From an uncultured Eubacteriales bacterium (GTDB lineage Bacteria > Bacillota > Clostridia > TANB77 > CAG-508), in NCBI GenBank assembly GCA_948468315.1, contig CAOKHL010000016.1, forward strand, positions 1 to 39,376: DNA of 39,376 bases. Reading direction: 5' to 3'. The notes beneath the pieces were generated by a model. The model was not told the origin of the DNA, made no database searches, and was given only the letters and a program-made list of their open reading frames with translations. The first letter of the stretch is position 1. Each line of letters begins with the position of its first letter. Positions 25,524-34,089 of the stretch are shown here, piece after piece. Position numbers and translations under genes: made by a program.

Positions 25524-26372
25524 TCATAAGATTACCTGTAACACCAATCCTGACCCAACACCTATAATATACAAAAGTGCCATAATAAGTAAATTTTCCT
25601 TTAAATGTTTCTTATTAGTTCTAAATAACACTATCAATCCTACTCCTGCTCCTGTAAGTAAACCTGCAATAAGTGAGGCCATATTTATAACATTTTGTAT
25701 ATACAAGTTAGTAATAATAACAGAAGCTGCACAATTTGGAATAAGCCCTATTAAACTTGCTATAATTGGTCCTAAAAATACATTATTCTTAATAAATATT
25801 TCAATTGTTTCTTCTCCAACTATTCCTATTATTGAATTTATTACTAATGTTATTATAAATATATAAATTGTTATATTTAAAGTATGTATCAAACTTGCTT
25901 TTATAATTCCATTTTCATGACAATGGCAATGTTCATGTTCACATATATCTGTTATTTCTTCTTTTTCTTTATTTTTCTTTATCTTTCTAAAAATAAAATC
26001 TATTATAAATCCAAAAAGAACTCCTAATGCCAATTTTATTGCAAGTATTTTAAACATCAAACTTATTGGCATTGCTTCTGATATAAATATTGGTATCATT
26101 TCATCAGATGTTGATAAGTATACTGCAATTAGTGTTCCCATAGATATAATTCTTGAAGCATAAAGGTTAGTAGCTGATGCCGAAAAACCACATTGTGGTA
26201 CTATTCCTAATATTCCCCCTATTAATGGTCCAAACTTACCTGATTTTTCAATTTTTTCCTTTATTTTGCCACTTGTTTTGTTTTCTATATATTCCATTAT
26301 TAAATATGTTATAAATAAAAATGGAATTAGTTTTATTGTATCTAAAAATGCATCTAGTAATATATCTAACAT
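25524..26372 (-). CDS. ArsP_2-type (DUF2899) polytopic permease, putative metal/metalloid exporter
   Basis: This 282-residue protein has about eight membrane helices in two repeats. Each repeat has a Pro-x-Cys loop: GIVPQCGFSASATNLYASR in the first and GLIPNCAASVIITNLYIQN in the second, separated by a cytosolic loop rich in His and Cys (CEHEHCHCHENG), probably a metal ligand. The STSDEMIPIFISEAMP segment is typical of the ArsP_2 family. The substrate (arsenical, manganese or other metal) is not known. I use ATG 26372 with AAAGGAG upstream. It follows the histidine kinase by 73 bases in the same direction; whether it belongs to the mur cluster transcript is unclear. Confidence 0.75.
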   Translation of the reverse strand: MLDILLDAFLDTIKLIPFLFITYLIMEYIENKTSGKIKEKIEKSGKFGPLIGGILGIVPQCGFSASATNLYASRIISMGTLIAVYLSTSDEMIPIFISEAMPISLMFKILAIKLALGVLFGFIIDFIFRKIKKNKEKEEITDICEHEHCHCHENGIIKASLIHTLNITIYIFIITLVINSIIGIVGEETIEIFIKNNVFLGPIIASLIGLIPNCAASVIITNLYIQNVINMASLIAGLLTGAGVGLIVLFRTNKKHLKENLLIMALLYIIGVGSGLVLQVIL

Positions 26373-26445
26373 AAAAATTTCTCCTTTAAATTTCGAATGC
26401 TTCATATTTTAACACATTTTTTCGTTTTTGGCAAATGTAAAGTTT

Positions 26446-27795
26446 TTATCCTTTAGTTGGAACTTTTATAACAACCTCTGTTCCCTTTCCTGCTTCACTT
26501 TTCATATCGATACTTCCACCATTTTTATCTAAAATTTCTTTTGCAATAGAAAGTCCAAGTCCTGTTCCTCCATTTTCTCTACTTCTAGCCTTGTCCACTC
26601 TATAGAAACGTTCAAAAATTCTATTTAAGTCTTCTTCTGAAATTCCTATTCCATTATCAATTATTTTAATATATGCATCATTATAAACAAATCCAACATA
26701 TATTTTAATTAATCCTCCATCTGGTGTATATTTTATACTATTTGTTAAAATATTTAAAACTACTCTTTCAATATCATCTTTATCTGCAAATACAGGTGGT
26801 ACATCTGCTGTAACAAAATTCTCAACCTGATGATTTTTCTTTTTTATTTCTATTGCTAATTTACTTTGACATTCTTTTACCATTTTTCCTAAGTCAAAGC
26901 TTTCTTTTTTCACCTTTTTCTTATTACTATCTATTCTTGAAAGTTCTAATAAATCTGTAACTAATCTAGCCATACGTCTTGCTTCTGTTGCAATAACTCC
27001 TAAAAATTCTTTCTGAGTTTCTGTATCATATTCCCCTTCTAAAAGAGTATCTGCATATCCCATAATTGATGTAATTGGCGTTTTTAATTCATGTGATACA
27101 TCTGCAACAAATTCTTTTCTCATATTGTTTAATTTCTCATGTTCTATTGTGTCAGGTATAAATGCTATTACACCTGCTGGTATGTCTTTTTTATCCCTAA
27201 ATGGTGAAAATAATACATCTAAAGTTACATCTTCAACATTTACTTTTTGTGTTGTAGATGTCCAGTTATCTAGGTAAATTATTTTTTCCATATTTATATT
27301 TTTATCGTATTTGTGAAATATATCTTCAAAGGAATTATCTTCTGGTCCTATTTTTAATAATTTTTTTGCTGCTGGATTTATTAATGCTATACTGCCATCT
27401 CTATTGAATACAACAATTCCTTCTGTTGTATGCAATATTATTTTTCCCATTTCTATTTGTTCTGTAGATTTTTGTTCATCTTTACTTTTTAGATATTTAT
27501 TTAAAGGATATACTATTACTTTTGACATATATACACTTAAACCTACTGCTATTCCAACAAATATTAAACTAGAAATTATAAGTATTCCATCTAATCTTTT
27601 AGATAATTCTTCTATTTCTATATCAACTTGATTCAAATTCGTTATTTCTTCTGTACTTATTTCTTTATGTATATTTGTTATATTTATTTGCAGCGCAATT
27701 CCCAATCCCATTAAAATAATAATTTCAGTAATAAATATTGTTAAAACTATTTTTAATGGTGTATTTTTTTTAAACAATTTTTTTCCCTCTTTCAT
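26446..27795 (-). CDS. Orphan sensor histidine kinase (PhoR/WalK-like)
   Basis: This 449-residue kinase has membrane helices at about 14-36 and 70-92 enclosing a very short extracytoplasmic loop. A PAS domain follows (about 118-215), then HisKA with the phospho-acceptor His235 in FVADVSHELKTPITSI, and HATPase_c with NSIKYTPDGG, DNGIGISEEDLNRIFERFYR and GGTGLGLSIAKE. Its start overlaps the murG stop by four bases (ATGA), so it is translationally coupled to the cell-wall cluster. There is no response regulator in the window. The 33-residue extracytoplasmic loop suggests it senses membrane or cytoplasmic signals via PAS. Confidence 0.92.
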   Translation of the reverse strand: MKEGKKLFKKNTPLKIVLTIFITEIIILMGLGIALQINITNIHKEISTEEITNLNQVDIEIEELSKRLDGILIISSLIFVGIAVGLSVYMSKVIVYPLNKYLKSKDEQKSTEQIEMGKIILHTTEGIVVFNRDGSIALINPAAKKLLKIGPEDNSFEDIFHKYDKNINMEKIIYLDNWTSTTQKVNVEDVTLDVLFSPFRDKKDIPAGVIAFIPDTIEHEKLNNMRKEFVADVSHELKTPITSIMGYADTLLEGEYDTETQKEFLGVIATEARRMARLVTDLLELSRIDSNKKKVKKESFDLGKMVKECQSKLAIEIKKKNHQVENFVTADVPPVFADKDDIERVVLNILTNSIKYTPDGGLIKIYVGFVYNDAYIKIIDNGIGISEEDLNRIFERFYRVDKARSRENGGTGLGLSIAKEILDKNGGSIDMKSEAGKGTEVVIKVPTKG

Positions 27796-28907
27796 TTTAC
27801 TAATTTTTTTATTTCATTAAAAATCTTTTCTTCTACATTTTGGTTAGAGACTGTATATGCAGCATTTCCCATCTGAATACATTTTTGTTTATCTAAAATA
27901 ATATCTTCTATTTCACGATTTAATATATCTCCAGTTAATTCATCATTTTTTATAATTTTGGCTGCTCCTACTTTTTCTAACACTTTTGCATTATACATTT
28001 GATGGTCATTACTTACATTTGGAAGTGGCACTAATATTGATGGCTTACCAAGATTTGCAATTTCTGTAATTGTCATTGCTCCGCTTCTTGCAACTATTAC
28101 ATCTGCAATGTTTTCAACTTCTTCCATATTGTATATGTATGGAACTATTTTACAATTAGGTATATTGTTTATATTTATTGATTTCTTTGATAATTTTTTC
28201 TTTATAATATCAAATTGTTTAGGTCCTGCACCACAAATTATTTGGTAGTTTTTGTTTTTCTTTTGTTCTATTATATTGATTAATGCTTCATTTATTTTTT
28301 GTGCCCCTTGACTTCCTCCAAATATTAGTATAATCGGTTTTGTCTCATTTAATCCTATTGATTTTATTATTTTTAATTTTTCATTTATACCATAATCTTG
28401 TTTTTTTATTTTTACAGGTGTTCCTGTAAATACTACATTTTTACAGTTAGGTATTCTTGTTTTTGCATCTTCAAAGGAAACTAATATTGTGTCAGCCTTT
28501 TTTGCCAACATTTTTACAGCTTTTCCTGGAAAGCTATTGCTTTCATGTAAAAGTACTGGTATTTTATTGGCTTTTGCTGCAACAACTACTGCTCCACATA
28601 TATATCCACCAGTTCCAATTACTATGTCTGGATTAAATTCTTTTACAATTTTTTTAGCTTCTCCTATTCCTTTGTATGTTTTATATAATTTTTTTAGATT
28701 GTCTATTGATATTTTTTTGCTTAATCCATAAGCATCTATTGTTTTTAATTCATATCCTGCACGTGGTACTAGATCATTTTCTAGTCCTCTAGTTGTTCCT
28801 ATAAAAGCTATTTTAGAGTCTTTTTCTTCTTCTTTTATTTTGTTTGCTATTGATAATCCAGGATTTATATGTCCAGCTGTTCCTGCTGCCGCTATAAGTA
28901 CCTTCAT
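27792..28907 (-). CDS. murG: MurG, lipid II-forming GlcNAc transferase
   Basis: MurG adds GlcNAc to lipid I at the inner membrane face. The 371-residue protein has the AAGTAGHINPGLSIANKIKE donor loop, the GTGGYICGAVVVAA motif, HESNSFPGKAVKMLA, LIFGGSQGAQKINEAL, and the C-domain ARSGAMTITEIANLGKPSIL with LVPLPNVSNDHQMYNA. All family motifs are intact and there is no in-frame CGG. AAGGAG lies 10 bases before the start. It follows ftsW, but a small foreign-looking ORF and a hairpin (28935-29163) separate them. Confidence 0.97.
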   Translation of the reverse strand: MKVLIAAAGTAGHINPGLSIANKIKEEEKDSKIAFIGTTRGLENDLVPRAGYELKTIDAYGLSKKISIDNLKKLYKTYKGIGEAKKIVKEFNPDIVIGTGGYICGAVVVAAKANKIPVLLHESNSFPGKAVKMLAKKADTILVSFEDAKTRIPNCKNVVFTGTPVKIKKQDYGINEKLKIIKSIGLNETKPIILIFGGSQGAQKINEALINIIEQKKNKNYQIICGAGPKQFDIIKKKLSKKSININNIPNCKIVPYIYNMEEVENIADVIVARSGAMTITEIANLGKPSILVPLPNVSNDHQMYNAKVLEKVGAAKIIKNDELTGDILNREIEDIILDKQKCIQMGNAAYTVSNQNVEEKIFNEIKKLVK

Positions 28908-28934
28908 ATTCAGTCAGCTCCTTTTTATAAATAA

Positions 28935-28960
28935 ATTTGGGGCTTTATCAAGCCCCTTTC
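28935..28960. terminator. GC-rich hairpin before murG
   Basis: GGGGCTT (28939-28945) pairs with AAGCCCC (28950-28956) around TATC. On the minus strand there is no clean U-run after it, so termination would be weak. It sits between the 59-codon ORF and murG and could belong to the inserted segment. Confidence 0.5.
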
Positions 28961-28983
28961 ATTGTAGATTTTTAAGCATCACG

Positions 28984-29163
28984 TCATTCGATCATTAGGC
29001 GTCTTTTAGCCCACACAATCGCTTCAAGCTCTTCATCAGATGGTTCATCATTAAATCTTGATGTATGCCAAATCGCTTCAGCAATTTGGTCTAACCTTTC
29101 TTTTTGTTTCCTTATTTCCTCTTCACATTTTTTCCGCCTTTGATTTAATTCTACAATATTCAT
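28984..29163 (-). CDS. Small foreign-looking ORF carrying an unshifted in-frame CGG
   Basis: This ORF has 59 codons with a strong AAGGAGG eight bases upstream. The product starts MNIVELNQRRKKCEEEIRKQ, is helical and charged, and ends AKRRLMIE. It lies between ftsW and murG. Its codon choice differs from all neighbours: three AGG, two GCG, one CGC and one CGG (29136-29134, residue 10) in 59 codons. It is the only frame here in which CGG does not coincide with a family-supported frame change: a +1 shift would end the product after 16 residues. Either it is recently acquired and now mis-translated, or the CGG rule has exceptions. I do not recognise a family. Confidence 0.6.
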   Translation of the reverse strand: MNIVELNQRRKKCEEEIRKQKERLDQIAEAIWHTSRFNDEPSDEELEAIVWAKRRLMIE

Positions 29164-29233
29164 AGCATAACCCTCCTTAGGTTTTTTTATATGACATATT
29201 ATAACACCTTTTTAACCCTAAGTAAAGTTTTTA

Positions 29234-30365
29234 TCAAGTCTTTCTACAAGCCCTAGAAATATTGAGCAGCACTCCCATTTGACATAGCATTACAAATAAT
29301 GCAGTTCCACCATAACTAAAAAATGGAAGTGGCATACCTGTTGCTGGCATTGATGATGTTACAACTGCTATATTTATTATTACTTGTATACCTACCAAAG
29401 CCGTAATTCCTGTCGCAACTAAGCTTCCAAACATATCTGGTGCTTTCATTGCAATTAAAATTCCTCTCCAAATAAATATTGCAAATAAAATTATTACAAA
29501 GGCACACCCAATAAAACCTAATTCTTCTGCTAAAACAGAGAATATAAAGTCATTTTGTGGCTCTGGCAAATATAAGTATTTTTGTTTACTTTGACCAAGT
29601 CCTGCTCCAAATAAACCTCCGTGAACCTATGGCATAAAGACTTTGTATTACTTGCCATCCATCTCCTCTAGCATCACTCCATGGATTTAAAAATGTTGTT
29701 ACTCTTTTCATTCTATATGGTTCAAATATAATTAATGCTATTAAAGCTGGCACTCCTAATCCCAGACCTGGTGCTAACATCTGCCACATTTTACATCCTG
29801 CCATTATCATCATTACAACTACAATTCCCATAATTACTATTGAAGCACTCATATGTGGTTCTAGCATTATTAGAACTATAATTGGAGCTAACCATAATAA
29901 ATGTTTTATCCAACCTTTTACAAAATATTTTAATTCCTCTCTATCCCTAGTTAATATTCCTGCAAAAAATACAATCATACAAAATTTTACAAGTTCTGAC
30001 GGCTGAAAAGATAATGTTTCAGTTATACCAATCCATCTTCTTGCTCCATTTACCTTTTTACCAATAATTAATACCGCTATTAAAAGTATAATTGATACTA
30101 TATATGCTATTTTATAAAATTTCTTATAAAATCTATAATCTATTTTAGATATAACTCCCATAGCACATAATCCTAATGCTGCAAAAATTGCTTGCTTAGC
30201 AAAATATGAATAACTTTTTCCACTTTCTGAAAGAGATGTTGGAGAACTTGCTGAAAGTACCATTATTAACCCTAATGTTAATAATAATAGTACTGTTATA
30301 AGTAGTGTATAATCTATTGGATTATCTAAAAAACTTGAAAATTTCTTATTTTTCTTTACTGCCAC
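29234..30365 (-). CDS. ftsW: FtsW/SpoVE-type glycan polymerase, read through a +1 shift at CGG
   Basis: This SEDS-family protein polymerises lipid II at the septum. Frame one (248 codons) has helices 1-6 or so with MVLSASSPTS, KVNGARRWIG, FQPSELVKF and the extracellular DARGDGWQVIQSLYAIGS. The continuation GGLFGAGLGQSKQKYLYLPE, QNDFIFSVLAEELGF and the ending MPLPFFSYGGTALFVMLC are in the +1 frame, joined at CGG 29621-29619. The joined length is 376. Both halves hold invariant SEDS residues, so neither alone would work. The GTG start at 30365 has AAGGAGAG upstream. It could equally be the SpoVE paralogue; its place in the mraY-murG cluster favours FtsW. murD, expected before ftsW, is absent. 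Confidence 0.9.
29618..29624 (-). other. +1 frameshift site TCA-C-GGA in ftsW
   Basis: Ser codon TCA (29624-29622) is followed by in-frame CGG (29621-29619). Skipping the C gives GGA, Gly249, restoring the invariant IGSGGLFGAGLG loop. The unshifted frame ends at 29586. Confidence 0.9.
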
Positions 30366-30393
30366 TTATATTTTCTCTCCTTCCTTTATTTTA

Positions 30394-31375
30394 TTAAATC
30401 ATCAATATTCCAATTATACATACTAGAAGAGTTATAACTGAAAATACTCTAACTACTTTATTTTCATTCCATCCTGATAATTCAAAATGATGATGTAATG
30501 GTGCCATTTTAAATATTCTATTTCCAGTTCTTTTGTAATATGACACTTGAATTATTACTGATAATGTCTCAAGTATTGGAACAAGCGCAATTATGACTAA
30601 TAGTAATGGCATTTTTAAATATAATGCAAAACATGCTATAAGACCTCCTAAAAACAGTGAACCAGTATCTCCCATCATAATCTTTGCAGGATTTAAATTA
30701 AACATTAAAAATCCTAATACACTTCCGAACTGCAATACTTCCTAGAATTGCTACTTCTCCAGCAGATTTTATCATTGCAATTACTGTTAAACAAGTTATA
30801 ATTATCGAACATACACTTGAAGATAATCCATCAACTCCATCTGTTAGGTTTACCGCATTTGTAGTTGCAAGTATTACAAAAATTGCAAATGGAATATATA
30901 TATATGTTGGTAATATTATTTCTTTTTTTAGAATAGGTATAAAAATTCCTGTTCCTTGATTTGAAACATGTATTATAAATAATATATATAATACTGATAT
31001 TATAAGTAATCCTAGCATTTTATAACTTGGTTTTAATCCTTTTGTATTATGTAATACTAATTTTTTAAAATCATCAATAAACCCTACAATTCCAAATCCT
31101 ATTGTTAATAGCAACATTGGAATTAGGTTTCTGGCCATTTGAAAATCTCCTTGTGATTTTAAATATAAATAGCTCCCAATTGTACATATTACAATAGATA
31201 GCATAAATATTATTCCACCCATTGTTGGTGTACCCTGCTTTTTTAGATGTGACCTTGGTCCATCTTCTCTTTCAATCTGTCCTACTTTTATTTTTTTTAA
31301 TATTGGTATAATAATTAGTGCTAGTACAACTGATACTGCAAAACTTATTAAAAGTATTGTTGTTTGAAAATTCAT
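30394..31375 (-). CDS. mraY: MraY, lipid I synthase, read through a +1 shift at CGG
   Basis: MraY transfers phospho-MurNAc-pentapeptide to undecaprenyl phosphate. Frame one (216 codons) includes [19 protein letters not shown], the catalytic Asp pair region [16 protein letters not shown], and [15 protein letters not shown]. Frame two continues with [33 protein letters not shown] and the HHHFE motif ([12 protein letters not shown]). The junction is CGG 30727-30725, giving 326 residues, a normal length. The substrate-binding residues are split between the two frames, so only the joined protein can be active. murE lies upstream; murF, usually between, is absent. Confidence 0.93.
30724..30730 (-). 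other. +1 frameshift site GTT-C-GGA in mraY
   Basis: Val codon GTT (30730-30728) is followed by in-frame CGG (30727-30725). Skipping the C gives GGA, Gly217, and the family segment [13 protein letters not shown]. The unshifted frame ends at 30698. Confidence 0.9.
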
Positions 31376-31419
31376 CTTTCTAATATATGTTAGGTTTTTA
31401 CCAACATATTTTCTCCTTC

Positions 31420-32904
31420 CTATTTACTTTTCTTATTTATGTTGCTAATTAAATCTTTAACTATAATTCTTTCGTCAAAAGGATGTTTTACTCCATTTAT
31501 TTCTTGATATGGCTCATGTCCCTTTCCTGCTAAAACAATAATATCTGTTTTATTTGCCATTTCTATTGCTTTTTTGATAGCTTCTGTTCTGTCTACTATA
31601 ACTTCATATTTCCCTTTTGTCTTTTTTATTCCCTCTTCAATTTGGTCTACAATAGATTTTGGGTCTTCTGTACGTGGATTATCTGATGTTATTATTGTAT
31701 AATCTGCAACTTTTCCTGAAATCTCTCCCATTATAGGACGTTTTCTTGCATCTCTATCTCCTCCACAACCAAATACAGATATAACTCTTCCTTTAGTATA
31801 TGAACTTACCGCTTGAAGAATGTTTTGTAAACTTTCTGGTGAATGTGCATAATCTATCATTATTGGTATTTCTAATTTATTTTCTACCATTTCTGATCTA
31901 CCAGGAACTTTTATTTTTTCTAATGCTTCTTTTATTACTGTACTTTCTACTCCTAATTTTCTACATATACAAATTGCTGCTAATGCATTATATACTGTAA
32001 ATCTACCTGGTATATCTACTTTTACTCTTTCATTTCTGTCTGTAATCTTTGCTTTAAAATCTACGTATGAATTTGTTATTGTTATATCTTTTGCTAAAAA
32101 GTTTCCAAAATTGTCTATTCCATATCCTGTAATGTCACTTTCAGGGAACATTGCAGGGATTTTATTTCCTTGTAGGTCATCTATATTTACAAATCCTGTT
32201 TTACACATTTTAAATAATTTTAATTTTGACTCAAAATAGTCTTGCATATCAGGATGTTCTTTTTCACTTATATGGTCTTCTGAGAAATTAGTAAATGCTA
32301 CTAAATCAAACTCACACCCATCCACTCTATGTAATTTCAAACTTTGAGAAGAAACTTCCATAACAACATATTCTACACCTTGTTCTAACATATCCCTAAA
32401 CATTTTTTGAAGTTCTAAGCTTTCTGGTGTAGTTCTATCTGAATCTGCAATTCTCTTACCATTTATATATGTAGCTATTGTTCCAATTAGTCCTACTTTT
32501 TTTCCTGCTTTTTCTAATATTTCTTTTATCATAAATGTTGTTGTTGTTTTTCCTTTAGTTCCTGTAATTCCTATTAATTTGAATTTTTTTGAGGGATTTC
32601 CATAAAAATTCGCACTACTTAATGCTAGAAATTTTCTGGTATCATCACTTACTATCAATGTTATATTTTCTGGTATTTTTATATTTTTTAAATCACAAGA
32701 TTTATCAACTACTACTGCTATTGACCCATTTTCTATTGCTTGGCTTATAAATAAATGTCCATCAACTGAAAAACCTTTTATTGCAACAAATAAAAATCCT
32801 TTCTTTACATTTTTTGAATTGCTTTCAATTCCTTCTATCTCTAAGTCCAATTCTCCTTTTGCTTTTAATCCGTCTATTCCATCTAAAATATTTTTTAAAT
32901 TCAT
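31420..32904 (-). CDS. murE: MurE, UDP-MurNAc-tripeptide synthetase (meso-diaminopimelate type)
   Basis: This 494-residue Mur ligase adds the third residue of the stem peptide. It has the N-domain IEGIESNSKNVKKGFLFVAIKG, P-loop GITGTKGKTTTTF, the DRTTPESLELQ and MEVSSQSLKLHRV segments, and the C-domain SDNPRTEDP. The DNPR motif is the known marker for meso-diaminopimelate as substrate, as opposed to lysine. It heads the minus-strand cell-wall cluster and is preceded by a promoter at 32969-32997. murF and murD are missing from their usual places in the cluster. Confidence 0.96.
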   Translation of the reverse strand: MNLKNILDGIDGLKAKGELDLEIEGIESNSKNVKKGFLFVAIKGFSVDGHLFISQAIENGSIAVVVDKSCDLKNIKIPENITLIVSDDTRKFLALSSANFYGNPSKKFKLIGITGTKGKTTTTFMIKEILEKAGKKVGLIGTIATYINGKRIADSDRTTPESLELQKMFRDMLEQGVEYVVMEVSSQSLKLHRVDGCEFDLVAFTNFSEDHISEKEHPDMQDYFESKLKLFKMCKTGFVNIDDLQGNKIPAMFPESDITGYGIDNFGNFLAKDITITNSYVDFKAKITDRNERVKVDIPGRFTVYNALAAICICRKLGVESTVIKEALEKIKVPGRSEMVENKLEIPIMIDYAHSPESLQNILQAVSSYTKGRVISVFGCGGDRDARKRPIMGEISGKVADYTIITSDNPRTEDPKSIVDQIEEGIKKTKGKYEVIVDRTEAIKKAIEMANKTDIIVLAGKGHEPYQEINGVKHPFDERIIVKDLISNINKKSK

Positions 32905-32968
32905 TTTTTCTCTCCTTTTAAGGATATTTTTAGTAAAAAGAAATAGTTATTTCCAATTTTACTAGCTT

Positions 32969-32997
32969 ATTATATATCAAAAATTTTTTTTTGTATA
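32969..32997 (-). promoter_or_regulatory. Candidate sigma-A promoter of the murE-mraY-ftsW-murG cluster
   Basis: On the minus strand TATACA (32997-32992), 17 bases, and a perfect TATAAT (32974-32969). The murE start is 65 bases away. The -35 matches at four of six positions. The rest of the 268-base gap between murE and the small plus-strand ORF (32905-33173) holds no other feature I can name. Confidence 0.5.
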
Positions 32998-33173
32998 GTT
33001 TTTTTGCGATATTTTTTTAATTCTCTGTTGGTAATTTGGTGCTAGTTCTCTTTTTGCCCTTTTGTCTCATTTAATTTTTATGTATAAATATTAGATTTAT
33101 TCTAAAAACTTTAGCTTATCTATTGCACCTATAATAAAAATGTGATATAAAAATAAAAAGGAGGATTGTTCCT

Positions 33174-33335
33174 ATGAGTGATGAAAATAAAAAAGAAATT
33201 AAAGTTGTTAGTGGAGATGGTAAAGATTTAGATATTTCTCCTGTTTATGAACATATAAAGTCTGACAAGGTTCCTAATGATAATAAGAAGAAAGATATCG
33301 TTATTCCCAAAAGTTCTTCTGATAAAAATAAATAA
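33174..33335 (+). CDS. Small hydrophilic protein of unknown function (53 residues)
   Basis: ATG 33174 has AGGAGG eight bases upstream. The product, MSDENKKEIKVVSGDGKDLD followed by ISPVYEHIKSDKVPND, is charged, with no membrane segment, and probably partly disordered apart from the KVVSGDGKDLDISPVYEHI core. Codon use matches the host. The long palindrome at 33336-33411 begins right at its stop and would act as terminator. I do not know its function. Confidence 0.7.
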   Translation: MSDENKKEIKVVSGDGKDLDISPVYEHIKSDKVPNDNKKKDIVIPKSSSDKNK

Positions 33336-33411
33336 AAATCCCTATTAAGTGCCGGTTCTTTTTCGGGGAATTGCAATTCCCCGAAAAAGAACCAGCACTT
33401 AATAGGGATTT
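33336..33411. repeat. 76-base near-perfect palindrome of the REP-like family
   Basis: Two arms of 38 bases with essentially one mismatch meet at GGAATTGCAATTCC. Each arm contains the GCCGGTTCTTTTT element seen around rarA (one arm has CCAG in place of CCGG). It starts directly after the stop of the 53-residue gene and its right end forms part of the spoVT stop codon. It probably serves as a shared terminator for the two convergent genes. Confidence 0.85.
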
Positions 33412-33964
33412 ATATTTCCATTTGACTTCCTAAAAAAGTAGCTGCTGATTGTGCTAATTTATTTTCAACATCATTCATTTTCGTATTTGCATCTTTAGAA
33501 AGAAGTATAACTGTTCCAATAGTATCTCCATTAGAAATTATAGGATAAACAACTTGACCATTCGTTTTCTTATCATCTTTTCCATTTTTAGTAATTGGCA
33601 TTGCTACATCACTATTATCTTTGCTTGTGTATACTTCTTTGTCTTCCATTAATTGTTCTAATTCATCACTTACGTTTTGTTCTAAATATTCCTTTTTTGG
33701 TCCACCTGAAACTGCTATTATGCTATCTTTGTCTGTTATAAATGCTATATGACCTGTTGTTTTAGATAATGTTTCGGCATATCCAGACGCGAATTCTGTA
33801 AGTTCTCCTATTGGTGAATATTTTTTTAATATTATTCCACCATCTTTATCTGTAAATATTTCTAATGGGTCTCCTTCTTTTATTCTCAATGTTTTTCTTA
33901 TCTCTTTTGGAATAACAACTCTTCCTAAATCATCTATTCTTCTTACAACTCCAGTTGCTTTCAT
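33410..33964 (-). CDS. spoVT: SpoVT, AbrB-type sporulation regulator
   Basis: This 184-residue regulator has an N-terminal AbrB swapped-hairpin DNA-binding domain (MKATGVVRRIDDLGRVVIPK, EIRKTLRIKEGDPLEIF) and a C-terminal GAF-like domain (about 55-180) with VVYPIISNGDTIGTVILLS. In Bacillus it tunes sigma-G targets in the forespore, including spoVA-type genes. Length and layout are normal. AAGGAGG precedes ATG 33964. Its stop lies within the 76-base palindrome. Confidence 0.95.
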   Translation of the reverse strand: MKATGVVRRIDDLGRVVIPKEIRKTLRIKEGDPLEIFTDKDGGIILKKYSPIGELTEFASGYAETLSKTTGHIAFITDKDSIIAVSGGPKKEYLEQNVSDELEQLMEDKEVYTSKDNSDVAMPITKNGKDDKKTNGQVVYPIISNGDTIGTVILLSKDANTKMNDVENKLAQSAATFLGSQMEI

Positions 33965-34056
33965 TAATTTTTCCTCCTTAAAATTTGTATTATAATCTTA
34001 TTATGACAAATAAGGAAAAATTTATGCATTATATTTTTAGCTTGAAAATTTTTTTC

Positions 34057-34085
34057 AAAAAAAAACACATACAAAGTTGTATGCG
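34057..34085 (-). terminator. Terminator of the 128-residue gene
   Basis: On the minus strand CATACAA pairs with TTGTATG and is followed by a run of nine T (34065-34057). It starts directly after the stop of the gene at 34090. Confidence 0.85.
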
Positions 34086-34089
34086 CTTA

